Of a stretch of DNA of 64,000 nucleotides, positions 45,312 through 54,661 are shown piece by piece. The DNA is from Sphingobacterium sp. N143. GTDB taxonomy: Bacteria; Bacteroidota; Bacteroidia; Sphingobacteriales; Sphingobacteriaceae. Location of the stretch: NCBI RefSeq assembly GCF_030325625.1, contig NZ_JACAIS010000001.1:620001-684000 (forward strand). The letters are read 5' to 3'. Within the stretch, counting starts at the first letter, position 1. Each line of letters begins with the position of its first letter. Below the pieces are notes generated by a model. The model was given only the letters and a program-made list of their open reading frames with translations, did no database searches and was not told the origin of the DNA. A program made the position numbers and the translations under genes.

Positions 45312-45917
45312 GTGGGAATTATACAGTCATATTTTTATACTAAGAAGTTATCATCCTTACATGATGCCTTGGGCCGTTGCTTGCGAAATCGTGAGGATGG
45401 GAAGGCCTTTGTCTATAAAAAGTATTATGGCTATCTCATGGCAATTATCATTCGTTATGTCAAACAGGAAGTTGATGCGGAGGAACTCGTAAATGAGAGC
45501 TTTGTCCGGGTTTTTCGAAAATTAGACTCTTTCAATATGGATATTGATGAAGAGCATCTCGAAAAGTCCTTCAGGTCCTGGATTGGGCGGATTGCGGCGA
45601 ATATCTCCATTGATTTTTTGAGAAGCAAGAAGCAGTTTTATTCTGTTGAAGATCTGGCTGAAGGGGATATACATACGCCAGCTGTCCAGCTGGACAGTCG
45701 ATTGGAGGTCGATGAAATCATGCGGTTGTTGGACCAGCTTCCGGAGATCCAAAAGACTATTTTTAATCTCTATGAAATAGAAGGCTATTCACACGATGAA
45801 ATCGCCCAAATGCTCAATATACCGGACAGTACTTCGCGTACTTATCTGACCAGGGCAAAGCAGAAACTAAGAAAATTATACTTGGATTATACAGGCGTAA
45901 TTCAAGCGATAAGATAA
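45312..45917 (+). CDS. RNA polymerase sigma factor, ECF-type
   Basis: A 201-residue sigma-70 family protein. Region 2 spans about residues 25-95 with AEELVNESFVRVFRKLDSF, and region 4 about 135-190 with FNLYEIEGYSHDEIAQMLNI and STSRTYLTRAKQKLRKL; the space between is short, so region 3 is missing, as in ECF factors. The start is GTG at 45312; no ATG fits better. The next gene, 14 bases downstream, encodes a TM protein that is the natural candidate for its anti-sigma partner. The 224 bases upstream hold no supported gene. Confidence 0.88.
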   Translation: MGIIQSYFYTKKLSSLHDALGRCLRNREDGKAFVYKKYYGYLMAIIIRYVKQEVDAEELVNESFVRVFRKLDSFNMDIDEEHLEKSFRSWIGRIAANISIDFLRSKKQFYSVEDLAEGDIHTPAVQLDSRLEVDEIMRLLDQLPEIQKTIFNLYEIEGYSHDEIAQMLNIPDSTSRTYLTRAKQKLRKLYLDYTGVIQAIR

Positions 45918-45931
45918 ATATTGTTGTTACA

Positions 45932-47293
45932 ATGAAAGGCAATAAGAAAAAAGAATTGATTGAAGAGATTGTTGGGCGATTGAAAGATCATGAGCTACCC
46001 TACAGGGAAGGCTCTTGGGAAAAATTTGCTTCAAAATATGGGACTGCGGCTGGATCTTCATCGAATTGGAAATATTGGAGTGCGGCTGCGGCAGTGCTCC
46101 TGTGTTTTGGTGTGGGGTATTGGGGGCTTGAGAATAATAATACGTTCGTAAATTCACCTTCAGTTTCCTTGAATGACAGCAGAGAAAAACATGAAGTTTT
46201 AGCGGACAGTAAAGATTTAAAAGAGTCTATTCAGCGTTCTTTGTCTGAGGTGACAAAAGAAAAAGGATTAACCTCAGAAGAGCTTTATCTGGAAAAACCG
46301 TTTACGTATTCTAAAATAGAAGATCGTATTCCTGAAGGGGAGCTGCCGTTTGGGGAATTAAATCCGCCGCGCACAATCGGTGGACATGACATTACATTGT
46401 CCAGCACTTTAGCGGGGATAGGCAGTAAATCCATGCAATTGAAAAAAAATACTTTCACTGCACAGGTCAGCTCGGAAGAGGGGGATGTTGCTGAAGCGAA
46501 GGAAGTCATGAATAGTGCTGAAGTGGATAAACAGCCGCAGCAAGCTGCGCTGCATACAAATCCACAGAGCCAAACACAGCGTGATGCTGCCAGACTTTCT
46601 CAACTTTATGCTTCCCAGCATAAGGATACGGGAAATAGCATCGTTTTAAATAAAGGTGGTCAGGAACGAAAATGGGAAATGGGTGCATTTGTTTCTCCAG
46701 CTTCGACTTCTGAGAGTATCACATTGGGGGGCGGTGTTGCCTTGGCTTATCATGTGTCCAACAAGGTCAGTATCCGTTCGGGCGCTTCCATCCAGCATTA
46801 TGGGGCTGTCTCAGGAAATAGTCCCATTACGCCAGCGACTGCATCGAATTCATTTGTTGCAGATGCACCAAACTATATCTCGCAGCCGACCCTTAATAAT
46901 TCTTTTGTGATGCGGACAGCGGATGCAAAAAGTGCCAAGAGTAATGAGCGCGTTTCGGGTAAGATTCTGACAGTAGATATTCCGGTGGATGTCCGCTATG
47001 CAATCAATAAGCATTTTTACACTTCTGTTGGGGTGTCATATGTTGGGGTTTTGGACCAGGAACGTTCTACCATCTATGAAACCAATAATACAGAATATAA
47101 GCAGAAATCTACTGAAAAGAATGTGGATGATAAGGGGATGAATGGTTTTGTCAATCTTTCAATTGGCCGCAAACAACAGGTCGGGAAACTCTCCATCTCT
47201 GTCGAACCCTATTACAAGGTGCCATTGGGGGGATTAAGGTCTTCGGATCTGAATTACAGCAACGGTGGCGTGAAAATTATTACGAGCTTCTAA
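45932..47293 (+). CDS. Membrane protein with anti-sigma-like N-terminus and beta-barrel-like C-terminus
   Basis: A 453-residue protein. Residues 1-45 are charged and cytoplasmic by prediction and include HELPYREGSWEKFASKYG, a segment seen in anti-sigma-like proteins of this family. One membrane helix follows (about 47-65, WKYWSAAAAVLLCFGVGYWG). A long linker rich in Ser/Gln leads to a C-terminal part (about 245-453) of amphipathic strands (MGAFVSPASTSESITLGGGV, VDIPVDVRYAINKHFYTSV, LSISVEPYYKVPLGG) like outer-membrane barrels. There is no cleavable signal peptide. Position after the sigma gene suggests sigma control from the envelope. This topology is not settled by sequence. Confidence 0.75.
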   Translation: MKGNKKKELIEEIVGRLKDHELPYREGSWEKFASKYGTAAGSSSNWKYWSAAAAVLLCFGVGYWGLENNNTFVNSPSVSLNDSREKHEVLADSKDLKESIQRSLSEVTKEKGLTSEELYLEKPFTYSKIEDRIPEGELPFGELNPPRTIGGHDITLSSTLAGIGSKSMQLKKNTFTAQVSSEEGDVAEAKEVMNSAEVDKQPQQAALHTNPQSQTQRDAARLSQLYASQHKDTGNSIVLNKGGQERKWEMGAFVSPASTSESITLGGGVALAYHVSNKVSIRSGASIQHYGAVSGNSPITPATASNSFVADAPNYISQPTLNNSFVMRTADAKSAKSNERVSGKILTVDIPVDVRYAINKHFYTSVGVSYVGVLDQERSTIYETNNTEYKQKSTEKNVDDKGMNGFVNLSIGRKQQVGKLSISVEPYYKVPLGGLRSSDLNYSNGGVKIITSF

Positions 47294-47310
47294 AGCTTCA
47301 GATTTTATTT

Positions 47311-47354
47311 ACAAACAGCCCCCATGAATCCAAAGATTCATGGGGGCTGTTTGT
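47311..47354. terminator. Strong bidirectional terminator
   Basis: A perfect 20-bp stem (ACAAACAGCCCCCATGAATC and its complement) around a four-base loop, between the sigma-linked membrane protein gene and the convergent HAD gene. Confidence 0.92.
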
Positions 47355-47375
47355 TTTCAGTATTGCAGGCATATA

Positions 47376-47987
47376 TTACAGCTCATCCACGCGGACCCAG
47401 CCCATTCCTGCTGCTTTTGCGCCTTCCACACCCGGAACACCATCTTCATAAACCAAGCATTTTTCGGGAGCGACACCCAATTTGGTGGCTGCCAATAAGA
47501 ACGGTTGGGGAGAAGGTTTCCCTTCTGCTGTATCTCCAGCACAGACTAATGCTTGCAGATCATCCCAAACATCAATGGTTGTCAGAGTCATGGATAATGT
47601 TGTCCGTGTTCCACCGGATACAGCGGCAATATGTTTTTTCCCTTTTTGATATTTTAGATGCTCAACAACGTAATCCACTGGTTTTGTTTTAAAAACATAT
47701 TCATCCCGGAAGATCGTGGATTTTAGTGTTGAAAATTCTTGATAGTCGAAGTCCACACCATAGCGTTTGCTGATTTCTTCGGCAACAGCAACGGTAGGCC
47801 AGCCAGCTGTTTCATCAATAAGATTGACATCCAATTCTACGCCATATTGTTTAGCGGCAGCTTTGTAAGCTTGTTTGTGGGCATCCATATTATCGGCCAA
47901 TGTGCCATCGACATCAAATAGTAGTGCATCGTAGGATTCGGCAAGAAGGTTTAGCAATTCAAATTTGCGTTGTGATTCAGGTGACAT
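47376..47987 (-). CDS. HAD family hydrolase (beta-phosphoglucomutase-like)
   Basis: A 203-residue phosphatase of the haloacid dehalogenase superfamily. Motif I is LLFDVDGTLADNMDAHKQAY (nucleophile aspartate near residue 24), motif II IAAVSGGTRTTLSMTL, motif III with KPSPQPFLLAATKLG, and motif IV YEDGVPGVEGAKAAGMG. The cap insert after motif I places it in the beta-phosphoglucomutase/phosphoglycolate phosphatase group. The substrate is unknown. It has its own promoter box and ends before a strong shared terminator. Confidence 0.9.
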   Translation of the reverse strand: MSPESQRKFELLNLLAESYDALLFDVDGTLADNMDAHKQAYKAAAKQYGVELDVNLIDETAGWPTVAVAEEISKRYGVDFDYQEFSTLKSTIFRDEYVFKTKPVDYVVEHLKYQKGKKHIAAVSGGTRTTLSMTLTTIDVWDDLQALVCAGDTAEGKPSPQPFLLAATKLGVAPEKCLVYEDGVPGVEGAKAAGMGWVRVDEL

Positions 47988-48006
47988 ATTTTTTAATAGT
48001 GAATGG

Positions 48007-48014
48007 CAAAATTA
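48007..48014 (-). promoter_or_regulatory. Promoter -7 box of the HAD gene (TAATTTTG)
   Basis: A full TANNTTTG match on the minus strand, 19 bases before the HAD ATG, downstream of the efflux operon hairpin. Confidence 0.6.
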
Positions 48015-48057
48015 TAAATTATAATCGGAAGCACAAATATCCGATGAAGTATAATAC

Positions 48058-48096
48058 AGCAAGACGCCCTTCTCAGATGGAGAAGGGCGTCTTGCT
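48058..48096 (-). terminator. Terminator of the RND efflux operon
   Basis: A perfect 17-bp stem (AGCAAGACGCCCTTCTC and its complement) with a five-base loop, 36 bases past the RND pump stop. The T tract lies on the plus-strand side rather than after the minus-strand hairpin, so minus-strand termination relies on the stem. Confidence 0.75.
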
Positions 48097-48132
48097 TTTT
48101 ATGCACTGTTTGGAAATGCAGGAAACTTATGT

Positions 48133-51100
48133 TTAATGTGCACTTAAGTTTTTCGCTTTTTCTTCGTCGAAATTCGCTTCCAACTCAGCTAACTTTTTCT
48201 TGCCATAAGCCATTCTTGTGATGACAACGAACAGTACTGGAACGATAAAGATCGCCAATAGTGTTGCGGCTGTCATTCCACCAAATACCGTCCAACCAAT
48301 GGTTTGACGTGAAATTGCACCAGCACCATGGGATAACATCAATGGAATAATACCCAGGATGAAGGCAAAGGATGTCATGATAATCGGACGTAGACGTAGC
48401 TTGACAGCATCCAAGGTCGCATCATAGAGGTTCATACCAATATCTACCCGTTCTTTGGCAAATTCGACAATCAGGATCGCATTCTTTGCCGCAAGACCAA
48501 TGATGGTCACCAGTCCGATCTGCGCATAAATATTATTGTCTAACGAAGGTATTAACGTTAAGGTCAAGATTGCTCCGAATACACCTAAAGGAACCGATAG
48601 GAGGATAGAGAATGGAACAGACCAGCTTTCGTATAATGCCGCCAATAATAAGAATACAAAAAGGATACAGAGTGCAAAGATCTGGATGGTCTTTGAGCCT
48701 GACTGCATCTCTTGTAAAGAAAGACCCGAGAATTGGTAGTCAAAACCTTCAGGTAAGGTTTGTGCAGCCACTTCTTGTAAAGCTTTCAATGCATCCCCGG
48801 AAGAATAACCCGGAGCCGAACTACCATTGATCTCAATACTTCTAAAGATGTTGTAGTGATTAATGATAGAAGGCATGGTAATCAACTCGTATTTCACGAG
48901 GGTACCCATTGGTACAGGATTGCCTAATGTATTGTTGACATACAATTTGTTGATATCCTCAATATTCATCCGGTACGGCATGTCTGCTTGTGTCACCACG
49001 CGGTAACTACGGCCATATTTCGTGAAATCGTTCACATAGCTACTTCCCAAATAAGCTGAGATGGTTGAGTAGATACTTGAGATAGGAACACCCATGCGTT
49101 TGGCCTGTTCACGATTGACCTCCAACTTATAGTTTGGTGAATTGGAGTTGAACATGGTATAGGCCATTCCAATTTCCGGACGCTGATTGGCGGCCATCAA
49201 GAATTTACCCACGGTAGCCTCAAAGTCTTTAATATTCACTGTTTGCAAATCTTGAACTTGCAGGGAGAAACCTCCAGATGTACCAAGTCCAGGGATTGCT
49301 GGTGGTGTTACCGCCAATACTTTGGCTTTGGTATAGGCCATATATTTACCCATGATCATACCGGCAATATCATTAGCAGTACGGGTACGCTGTTCCCAAG
49401 GTTTCAGTGACACGAACAGTGTTGCACCATTGGGCTTAAATGCCCTGTTCAAGATATTGATACCCGAGATCGCTGTTACATATTTGATCTCTGGGAAAGT
49501 TTTATGCAGATCTTCCTCAATTTCCTTAAGTACGGCATTCGTACGGGCTGAGGATGAACCTTCGGGTAGGGTGACCCCAGCAAAGAACGCTCCACCATCT
49601 TCCGATGGAATAAACCCGGTAGGTTTGGTGGTAAACATCCAGCCTGTTCCGATGAAGATACACAGCAGGATAATCAATACAAGCGGTGCTTTTTTAATAG
49701 CCTGTTTGACACCTCTTGAATATTTAATGGTTACTTTTTCGAACCATACGTTGAATTTATAAAAGAACTTATTCAAACCTCTTGCACCTTCATGTACTGC
49801 TGTTGGTTTCAATAAAATTGAACATAGGGCAGGTGTCAAGGAAAGGGCAATAAATGCTGATAACATAACGGATACGGCAATCGTAATGGCAAATTGTTGA
49901 TACAATTTACCGACCATTCCCGGAATAAATCCTACGGGAACGAATACGGCAGCCAAAATTAAAGCAATCGCAATTACAGGAGCTGTAATATCGGCCATAG
50001 CCCGTCGGGTCGCTTCTTTTGCGTCCAGTTTGTAATGGTCAATGTAATGCTGTACCGCTTCCACCACAACGATGGCATCATCCACCACAATACCAATCGC
50101 CAATACAAAGGCAAGCATTGTCAAGTTGTTGACCGAAAAGCCAAACATCAGGAAGAAGATGAATGTACCGATAATGGATACAGGGATCGCCAATACGGGA
50201 ATTAATGTTGCCCTCCAGCTCTGCAAGAAGAAGAAGACCACGATCGTTACGAGAATCAAGGCCTCTACTAAGGTGTGAATAACAGATGAAATCGAGGCGT
50301 TTACGACTGAAACCGTTTCATAACTGATGGTATAGTCAACATCAGTCGGAAAGGATTGCTTCAATTTTTCTAAAGTCGCAACTATACCCTCAGCTGATTC
50401 AACGGCATTTCCTCCTGGAGTTTGACTGATCATCATGGCTGATGAGTTCATGCCGTTTACGGTGGAAGATGTACCATAATTAAATTGTCCAAGTTCCACG
50501 CGGGCAACGTCTTTTAGCAATACAATGGATCCGTCTCTGTTGGTCTTGACCACAATATTTTCAAAATCTTCTGGATTAGAGAGGTCACTGTCTGTGATGA
50601 CTGGATATTCAAAAACGGTTGATGACTCTTGCGGGCGTCCACCGACGCTACCACCTGGGATGCGTGAGTTCTGTTCAGCAATTGCTGTGGATACATCAGC
50701 AGGGGTCATACTCAAATTCGCCAATTTATTGGCATCTAGCCATACACGCATTGAAAATGGCTGACCAAAAGCGGTCACATCCCCCACACCTGTAACACGC
50801 AATAAAGCGTCTTTGACATACAAGTTGTTGTAATTGGCCAGGAAATTTTCATCTCTGGTTCCTTTCGGAGATGTCAACGCGACCAGCATCAAGATATCTG
50901 TGTTCGCCTTACGGGTGGTGATCCCCAAACGTCTTACAGCCTCCGGAAGGGAAGGTTCGGCAATACCCACACGGTTTTGTACGTCCAAGGTAGCGATATC
51001 AATATCGGTACCAACTTCAAATGTGACAGTAATTGTTGCTTGACCATTTGAAGTACTATTTGACGACATATAAATCATGCCTGGTGTACCATTAATCTGG

Positions 51101-51303
51101 CTCTCAATGAGCGTCGTTACGGTCTGCTCAACCGTCTGTGCATCTGCTCCAGTATAATTGGCTGTAACCGTTACAGTTGGAGGTGCAATAGAAGGGTACT
51201 GGCTAATTGGCAATGTTGATACCGCAATAATCCCGATAATGGAAATTAAGATCGAAATAACGATTGCGGTAACAGGCCTCTTAATAAATACTTCTGAAAT
51301 CAT
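48133..51303 (-). CDS. RND multidrug efflux pump, inner-membrane component (AcrB/HAE1)
   Basis: A proton-driven drug exporter of 1056 residues, the length of AcrB. It has twelve membrane helices and two large periplasmic loops; the start MISEVFIKRPVTAIVISILI and the motif TLPISQYPSIAPPTV are family hallmarks. The helix 4 aspartate pair is present in VLAIGIVVDDAIVVVEAV, and a matching lysine/helix 10 region is seen in GLVTIIGLAAKNAILIVEFA. It forms a tripartite pump with the adaptor and TolC-like protein encoded upstream in the same operon. The substrates are unknown. Confidence 0.96.
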   Translation of the reverse strand: MISEVFIKRPVTAIVISILISIIGIIAVSTLPISQYPSIAPPTVTVTANYTGADAQTVEQTVTTLIESQINGTPGMIYMSSNSTSNGQATITVTFEVGTDIDIATLDVQNRVGIAEPSLPEAVRRLGITTRKANTDILMLVALTSPKGTRDENFLANYNNLYVKDALLRVTGVGDVTAFGQPFSMRVWLDANKLANLSMTPADVSTAIAEQNSRIPGGSVGGRPQESSTVFEYPVITDSDLSNPEDFENIVVKTNRDGSIVLLKDVARVELGQFNYGTSSTVNGMNSSAMMISQTPGGNAVESAEGIVATLEKLKQSFPTDVDYTISYETVSVVNASISSVIHTLVEALILVTIVVFFFLQSWRATLIPVLAIPVSIIGTFIFFLMFGFSVNNLTMLAFVLAIGIVVDDAIVVVEAVQHYIDHYKLDAKEATRRAMADITAPVIAIALILAAVFVPVGFIPGMVGKLYQQFAITIAVSVMLSAFIALSLTPALCSILLKPTAVHEGARGLNKFFYKFNVWFEKVTIKYSRGVKQAIKKAPLVLIILLCIFIGTGWMFTTKPTGFIPSEDGGAFFAGVTLPEGSSSARTNAVLKEIEEDLHKTFPEIKYVTAISGINILNRAFKPNGATLFVSLKPWEQRTRTANDIAGMIMGKYMAYTKAKVLAVTPPAIPGLGTSGGFSLQVQDLQTVNIKDFEATVGKFLMAANQRPEIGMAYTMFNSNSPNYKLEVNREQAKRMGVPISSIYSTISAYLGSSYVNDFTKYGRSYRVVTQADMPYRMNIEDINKLYVNNTLGNPVPMGTLVKYELITMPSIINHYNIFRSIEINGSSAPGYSSGDALKALQEVAAQTLPEGFDYQFSGLSLQEMQSGSKTIQIFALCILFVFLLLAALYESWSVPFSILLSVPLGVFGAILTLTLIPSLDNNIYAQIGLVTIIGLAAKNAILIVEFAKERVDIGMNLYDATLDAVKLRLRPIIMTSFAFILGIIPLMLSHGAGAISRQTIGWTVFGGMTAATLLAIFIVPVLFVVITRMAYGKKKLAELEANFDEEKAKNLSAH

Positions 51304-51340
51304 TCTATATTTTTTAGATTCTCTTTAAAAATTAATGCTG

Positions 51341-52498
51341 TTATTTTCCTTGTGGAGCTCCCTTTGCAGCTTGTTGTGCCGCAACTGCAGCATCCACAAC
51401 CTTAACACCATTCTGGACATTCATGGTACCATCGACAATGATCTTTTCACCGTCTTTGACACCTTCTTTGATAACGATTTTATCTCCAGCTTTGATACCC
51501 AATTTTACCTGGCGTATTTCAGCTTTACTGCTATCGTTGACAGCATATAAATTGAAGACACCAAGTTGTTCGAAGATTGCTTTGTAAGGAACGACAATTT
51601 CTTCGGTTGCTGACGTTGAGGAAACATTCATTGTTAAGTTCATTCCAGCTCTTAATGCATTGGAATTGTTTGGGAAAGTAGCTCTGACTTTAATCGTTCC
51701 TGTTGCTGGGTCTACAGCCCGGTCAATTGTGGTGATCGTTCCTTTACCTTCGTAGGTATTGCCGTCAGGTAACACAATGGCAAGATCTGAAGATGAACGG
51801 CTGCTTTGAAGCTGAGCAAACTTGCTGATATCTTTTTCGTTCACCTGAAACTCAACGGCGATAGGGCTTGTCGAAGATAAGGTGTTCAAAAGTGTTGTAC
51901 CAGGATTGACCAATGCACCTAAACGGACCTGTGAAATTCCCACTGTTCCAGAGAAAGGAGCGCGGATGGTCGAGCGTGATAAATTGGTATTTGCTGTCAC
52001 CAATGCAGCACGTGCAGATGCTACTTGGGCCTGTGAAGCTGCAACACTGGATTTGGCATTGTCAAATGTCTGTTTAGCAATCGCATCTTTATCGGCTAAG
52101 GTTTGATATCTGCTCAAATCCCTTTGCTGACGGTCCAATTCGGTTTGTGCTACCTGTAGACTTGCTTTAGCTTGTTGCACGGCAGCATTATAACGTGTAC
52201 CATCAATTTCGTATAAAGGCTGTCCTTTGGATACTACTGCACCATCAGAAACATATATTTTGGTGATATAACCGCTCACTTCGGCATATAGGTCTGCTTC
52301 GTTCAACGGTTTGACTGTCGCAGGGTAACTGATGGTACCCGTAACAATCTCATGTGATGCTGTGCCAAAGGTAACAGGAACAACCTTCTCAGCTTGCGCC
52401 TGTGCTGCACCTTGCTTATTTGCATCTTTATTTCCACAAGAGGTCCATACTAAAGCCGTCCCAAGGAAGAAAGCGAATAATAATTGTCTTTTATTCAT
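51341..52498 (-). CDS. RND efflux periplasmic adaptor (membrane fusion lipoprotein)
   Basis: The linker between RND pump and outer-membrane channel. 385 residues: the N-terminus ends in lipobox WTSC (about Cys21), then the barrel-sandwich (lipoyl) motif VSGYITKIYVSDGAVVSKGQ, a helical hairpin with QAKASLQVAQTELDRQQRD, and FSGTVGISQVRLGALV. The beta-barrel part has IVLPDGNTYEGKGTITTID, and the C-terminus is Gln/Ala-rich. It lies 37 bases before the pump gene and 29 bases after the TolC-like gene. Confidence 0.95.
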   Translation of the reverse strand: MNKRQLLFAFFLGTALVWTSCGNKDANKQGAAQAQAEKVVPVTFGTASHEIVTGTISYPATVKPLNEADLYAEVSGYITKIYVSDGAVVSKGQPLYEIDGTRYNAAVQQAKASLQVAQTELDRQQRDLSRYQTLADKDAIAKQTFDNAKSSVAASQAQVASARAALVTANTNLSRSTIRAPFSGTVGISQVRLGALVNPGTTLLNTLSSTSPIAVEFQVNEKDISKFAQLQSSRSSSDLAIVLPDGNTYEGKGTITTIDRAVDPATGTIKVRATFPNNSNALRAGMNLTMNVSSTSATEEIVVPYKAIFEQLGVFNLYAVNDSSKAEIRQVKLGIKAGDKIVIKEGVKDGEKIIVDGTMNVQNGVKVVDAAVAAQQAAKGAPQGK

Positions 52499-52527
52499 GA
52501 TTTGTAATAGTTTCCTTTTTTAGTTGA

Positions 52528-53853
52528 TTAATTTGTTTGGATTGATCCGATTGCTTTTTGAACGTCTAATTTACTAGCTAGCAAGGCGTAAAGCGCATTC
52601 AGGTAGTTTAATTGTGTTGTTTTAAGATCTGTTTCCGCAGTCATTAGATCCAAGTACGTCTTGATTCCCTCATCATATTGCAATTTGATCGTTTCATAAA
52701 CTTCTTTGGAAAGCACAACATTTTCCTGTGCTGTTTTCCAGTCATTCATGTTGGCATTGTAAGTAGCCTTAGCCATGGAGTACTGTGTATTGACCATGGT
52801 TTCTAGATTTTTGATATCCCAATCGATTCGTTCTTCTTGCAATCTCGATTTATTGATCTGATGTTTACGTTTAAATCCCTGGAAAATAGGAAGTGATAGA
52901 TTTAAACCCGCCACAGAGCTCGGGATGTTGTCATTATACAATTTCCCGAAATTATTGTTCCGATAATTAAAAGCGTAGTTATAGAATACACTGACATTGG
53001 GAAGGTATGTCCATTTATAGTATTGTGTATTCAGTTCCTGGATCTTTTTAGAAGTCTGCAATTGTTGGAATTCAATCCGGTTTGTCACATTCACAGCAGT
53101 CGTGGTATCCAGCAGTATTTGGCTTTCCATATTCGTATTATTGAAGGAAAGTGTCAAGTTTTGTGCTTTATCCAATGCCAAAAGCTGTTTCAGATATTCG
53201 TATTTGTATTTGCGGAGTTCAACAGTACGTTTCTCATCAGCCCTTGCATTTGCCAGGGCAATCTGAGCACGTTTATAATCTGTTTTATCCACGACACCGA
53301 CTTCGTAGCGCGCATGTGAATCGTTGTATTGCTTCTGTAACCGGGCAATATTTTCTTGTACAATCTTGATCTGTTCTTCTGATGTAAGAATGTCATAGTA
53401 AGCCTTACTGACATCCACCACAGCATCAATTTTTTGACTTTCGGTATTTTGTTTATTGCTCAAACGAATCAGCTCAGCACCTTTTTTCGCTTGCATCAAT
53501 GCCGGATTTAAGATCTGCTGATCAGCCTGCAGGGTCAAAGCACTACTGTTTTTGGTGCCCATAGGAATATTGGCGCCGTTGATAAACATGGTAGGCAATT
53601 TTACATTATGATTGAAACTTCCTGTCAAACCAAGTTGTGGATACCAACCTGATAGGGAAATATCAATATCTTTTTCGCCTATAGACTCATCAAGCTCGGC
53701 CTGTTTTACTGAAATTTTATTCCGTAAAGCATAATCTATCAGCTGCTGAAGCGTTGCATTTGGAGGCAAGTTTTCAGATTGCTGTTGTGCAAATCCTGTA
53801 TTACTCAACAGTGACAAGGTCGCTAATGAATAAACGATTTTGTTAAACTTCAT
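52528..53853 (-). CDS. TolC family outer-membrane efflux channel
   Basis: The outer-membrane duct of the tripartite pump. 441 residues, with a signal peptide (SLATLSLLSNTGFAQQ) and two repeats of long alpha-helical hairpins typical of TolC, for example LPPNATLQQLIDYALRNKI, AYYDILTSEEQIKIVQENIA, YEVGVVDKTDYKRAQIAL and YDEGIKTYLDLMTAETDLK. It is second in the operon after the TetR gene, eight bases away. Confidence 0.93.
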   Translation of the reverse strand: MKFNKIVYSLATLSLLSNTGFAQQQSENLPPNATLQQLIDYALRNKISVKQAELDESIGEKDIDISLSGWYPQLGLTGSFNHNVKLPTMFINGANIPMGTKNSSALTLQADQQILNPALMQAKKGAELIRLSNKQNTESQKIDAVVDVSKAYYDILTSEEQIKIVQENIARLQKQYNDSHARYEVGVVDKTDYKRAQIALANARADEKRTVELRKYKYEYLKQLLALDKAQNLTLSFNNTNMESQILLDTTTAVNVTNRIEFQQLQTSKKIQELNTQYYKWTYLPNVSVFYNYAFNYRNNNFGKLYNDNIPSSVAGLNLSLPIFQGFKRKHQINKSRLQEERIDWDIKNLETMVNTQYSMAKATYNANMNDWKTAQENVVLSKEVYETIKLQYDEGIKTYLDLMTAETDLKTTQLNYLNALYALLASKLDVQKAIGSIQTN

Positions 53854-53861
53854 ATATGTTA

Positions 53862-54449
53862 TTAATTATTTTTATTTCTATTTACAGCACCATCCCAAAT
53901 AATTTCAACCAGCTCGCCCATATTCTGTTCAGAGAAGTGAAGGTCTTTGAATTTGATACTATGTACAGTCGCCAAAGCAACTCCAATATAACTCGCCACC
54001 AAAAGGTGAACATCCACTTGTTTTAAAATCTTTTGATCAATACCTTCTTGCAAAAAGTCAAGCACTTTGTTTTGCCCACCTACAGGTTCCTGAATTTCAG
54101 CTTTGTTTTTTTCATAATATGGAGAAGAAAAAAACTGTTCAAAAAAACTGAAGATCGGACCGTTCTCTAAATAAAACTTAACAAAGTTGCGCCATACATG
54201 GAAAAAAGAAGCCTTATAATCAAAGTCACTTTTTATACCATCAAAAATATAGTCGTTCAATAAAGTCCGACAATGCTTGAAGAGAGCAAAGATCAAGTCG
54301 TCTTTAGAGGGAAAATAATGGTAAATCGTTCCTATCGCCACATCAGACTCCTGCGCAATTTTACTCATTGGCGTTCCATGGAAGCCATTTGTTTGTATAA
54401 GTTTTAGTGTGCCGGCAAAAATTGCCGCTATTTTTTCATTAGAATTCAT
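53862..54449 (-). CDS. TetR/AcrR-type repressor of the efflux operon
   Basis: About 195 residues from ATG 54449. An earlier in-frame ATG at 54464 would add MNVRL but lies on the likely operator and would leave almost no leader. The N-terminal helix-turn-helix is AAIFAGTLKLIQTNGFHGT, then MSKIAQESDVAIGTIYHYF, and the remainder is the ligand-binding helical domain (LVASYIGVALATVHSIKF). It heads the tetR-tolC-hlyD-acrB operon, so it is expected to repress that operon and itself until a pump substrate binds. No ligand can be read from sequence. Confidence 0.92.
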   Translation of the reverse strand: MNSNEKIAAIFAGTLKLIQTNGFHGTPMSKIAQESDVAIGTIYHYFPSKDDLIFALFKHCRTLLNDYIFDGIKSDFDYKASFFHVWRNFVKFYLENGPIFSFFEQFFSSPYYEKNKAEIQEPVGGQNKVLDFLQEGIDQKILKQVDVHLLVASYIGVALATVHSIKFKDLHFSEQNMGELVEIIWDGAVNRNKNN

Positions 54450-54454
54450 CAATC

Positions 54455-54462
54455 GAACGTTC
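54455..54462. promoter_or_regulatory. Possible TetR operator palindrome
   Basis: The 8-bp palindrome GAACGTTC (54455-54462) lies just downstream of the promoter box and at the start of the tetR message, a typical place for a TetR-family autoregulatory site. The flanking bases add only partial symmetry, so the site is plausible, not proven. Confidence 0.5.
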
Positions 54463-54471
54463 ATTCGGTTG

Positions 54472-54479
54472 CAAAATTA
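54472..54479 (-). promoter_or_regulatory. Promoter -7 box of the efflux operon (TAATTTTG)
   Basis: A full TANNTTTG match on the minus strand, with transcription expected to start near 54466, just before the palindrome and the first ATG. Confidence 0.6.
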
Positions 54480-54626
54480 ACGATTAATTTGGTGTCAAAA
54501 TGTCAAATTATTGTTATAAATCAATAAATGACGAAACAATTTGGACCAATAATACAATAAGGAAAAAACGATCAAATTGTTTTGATTATTCATGATTATT
54601 TTTTCGGGATGAGCATGGGGACAAAT

Positions 54627-54658
54627 AAAAAAGGAACTTTAATTAAAGTTCCTTTTTT
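54627..54658 (-). terminator. Terminator of the SCO/cytochrome c operon
   Basis: A perfect 32-base palindrome (AAAAAAGGAACTTTAA and its complement) three bases past the cytochrome c stop, with T runs at both ends. Confidence 0.9.
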
Positions 54659-54661
54659 TGA

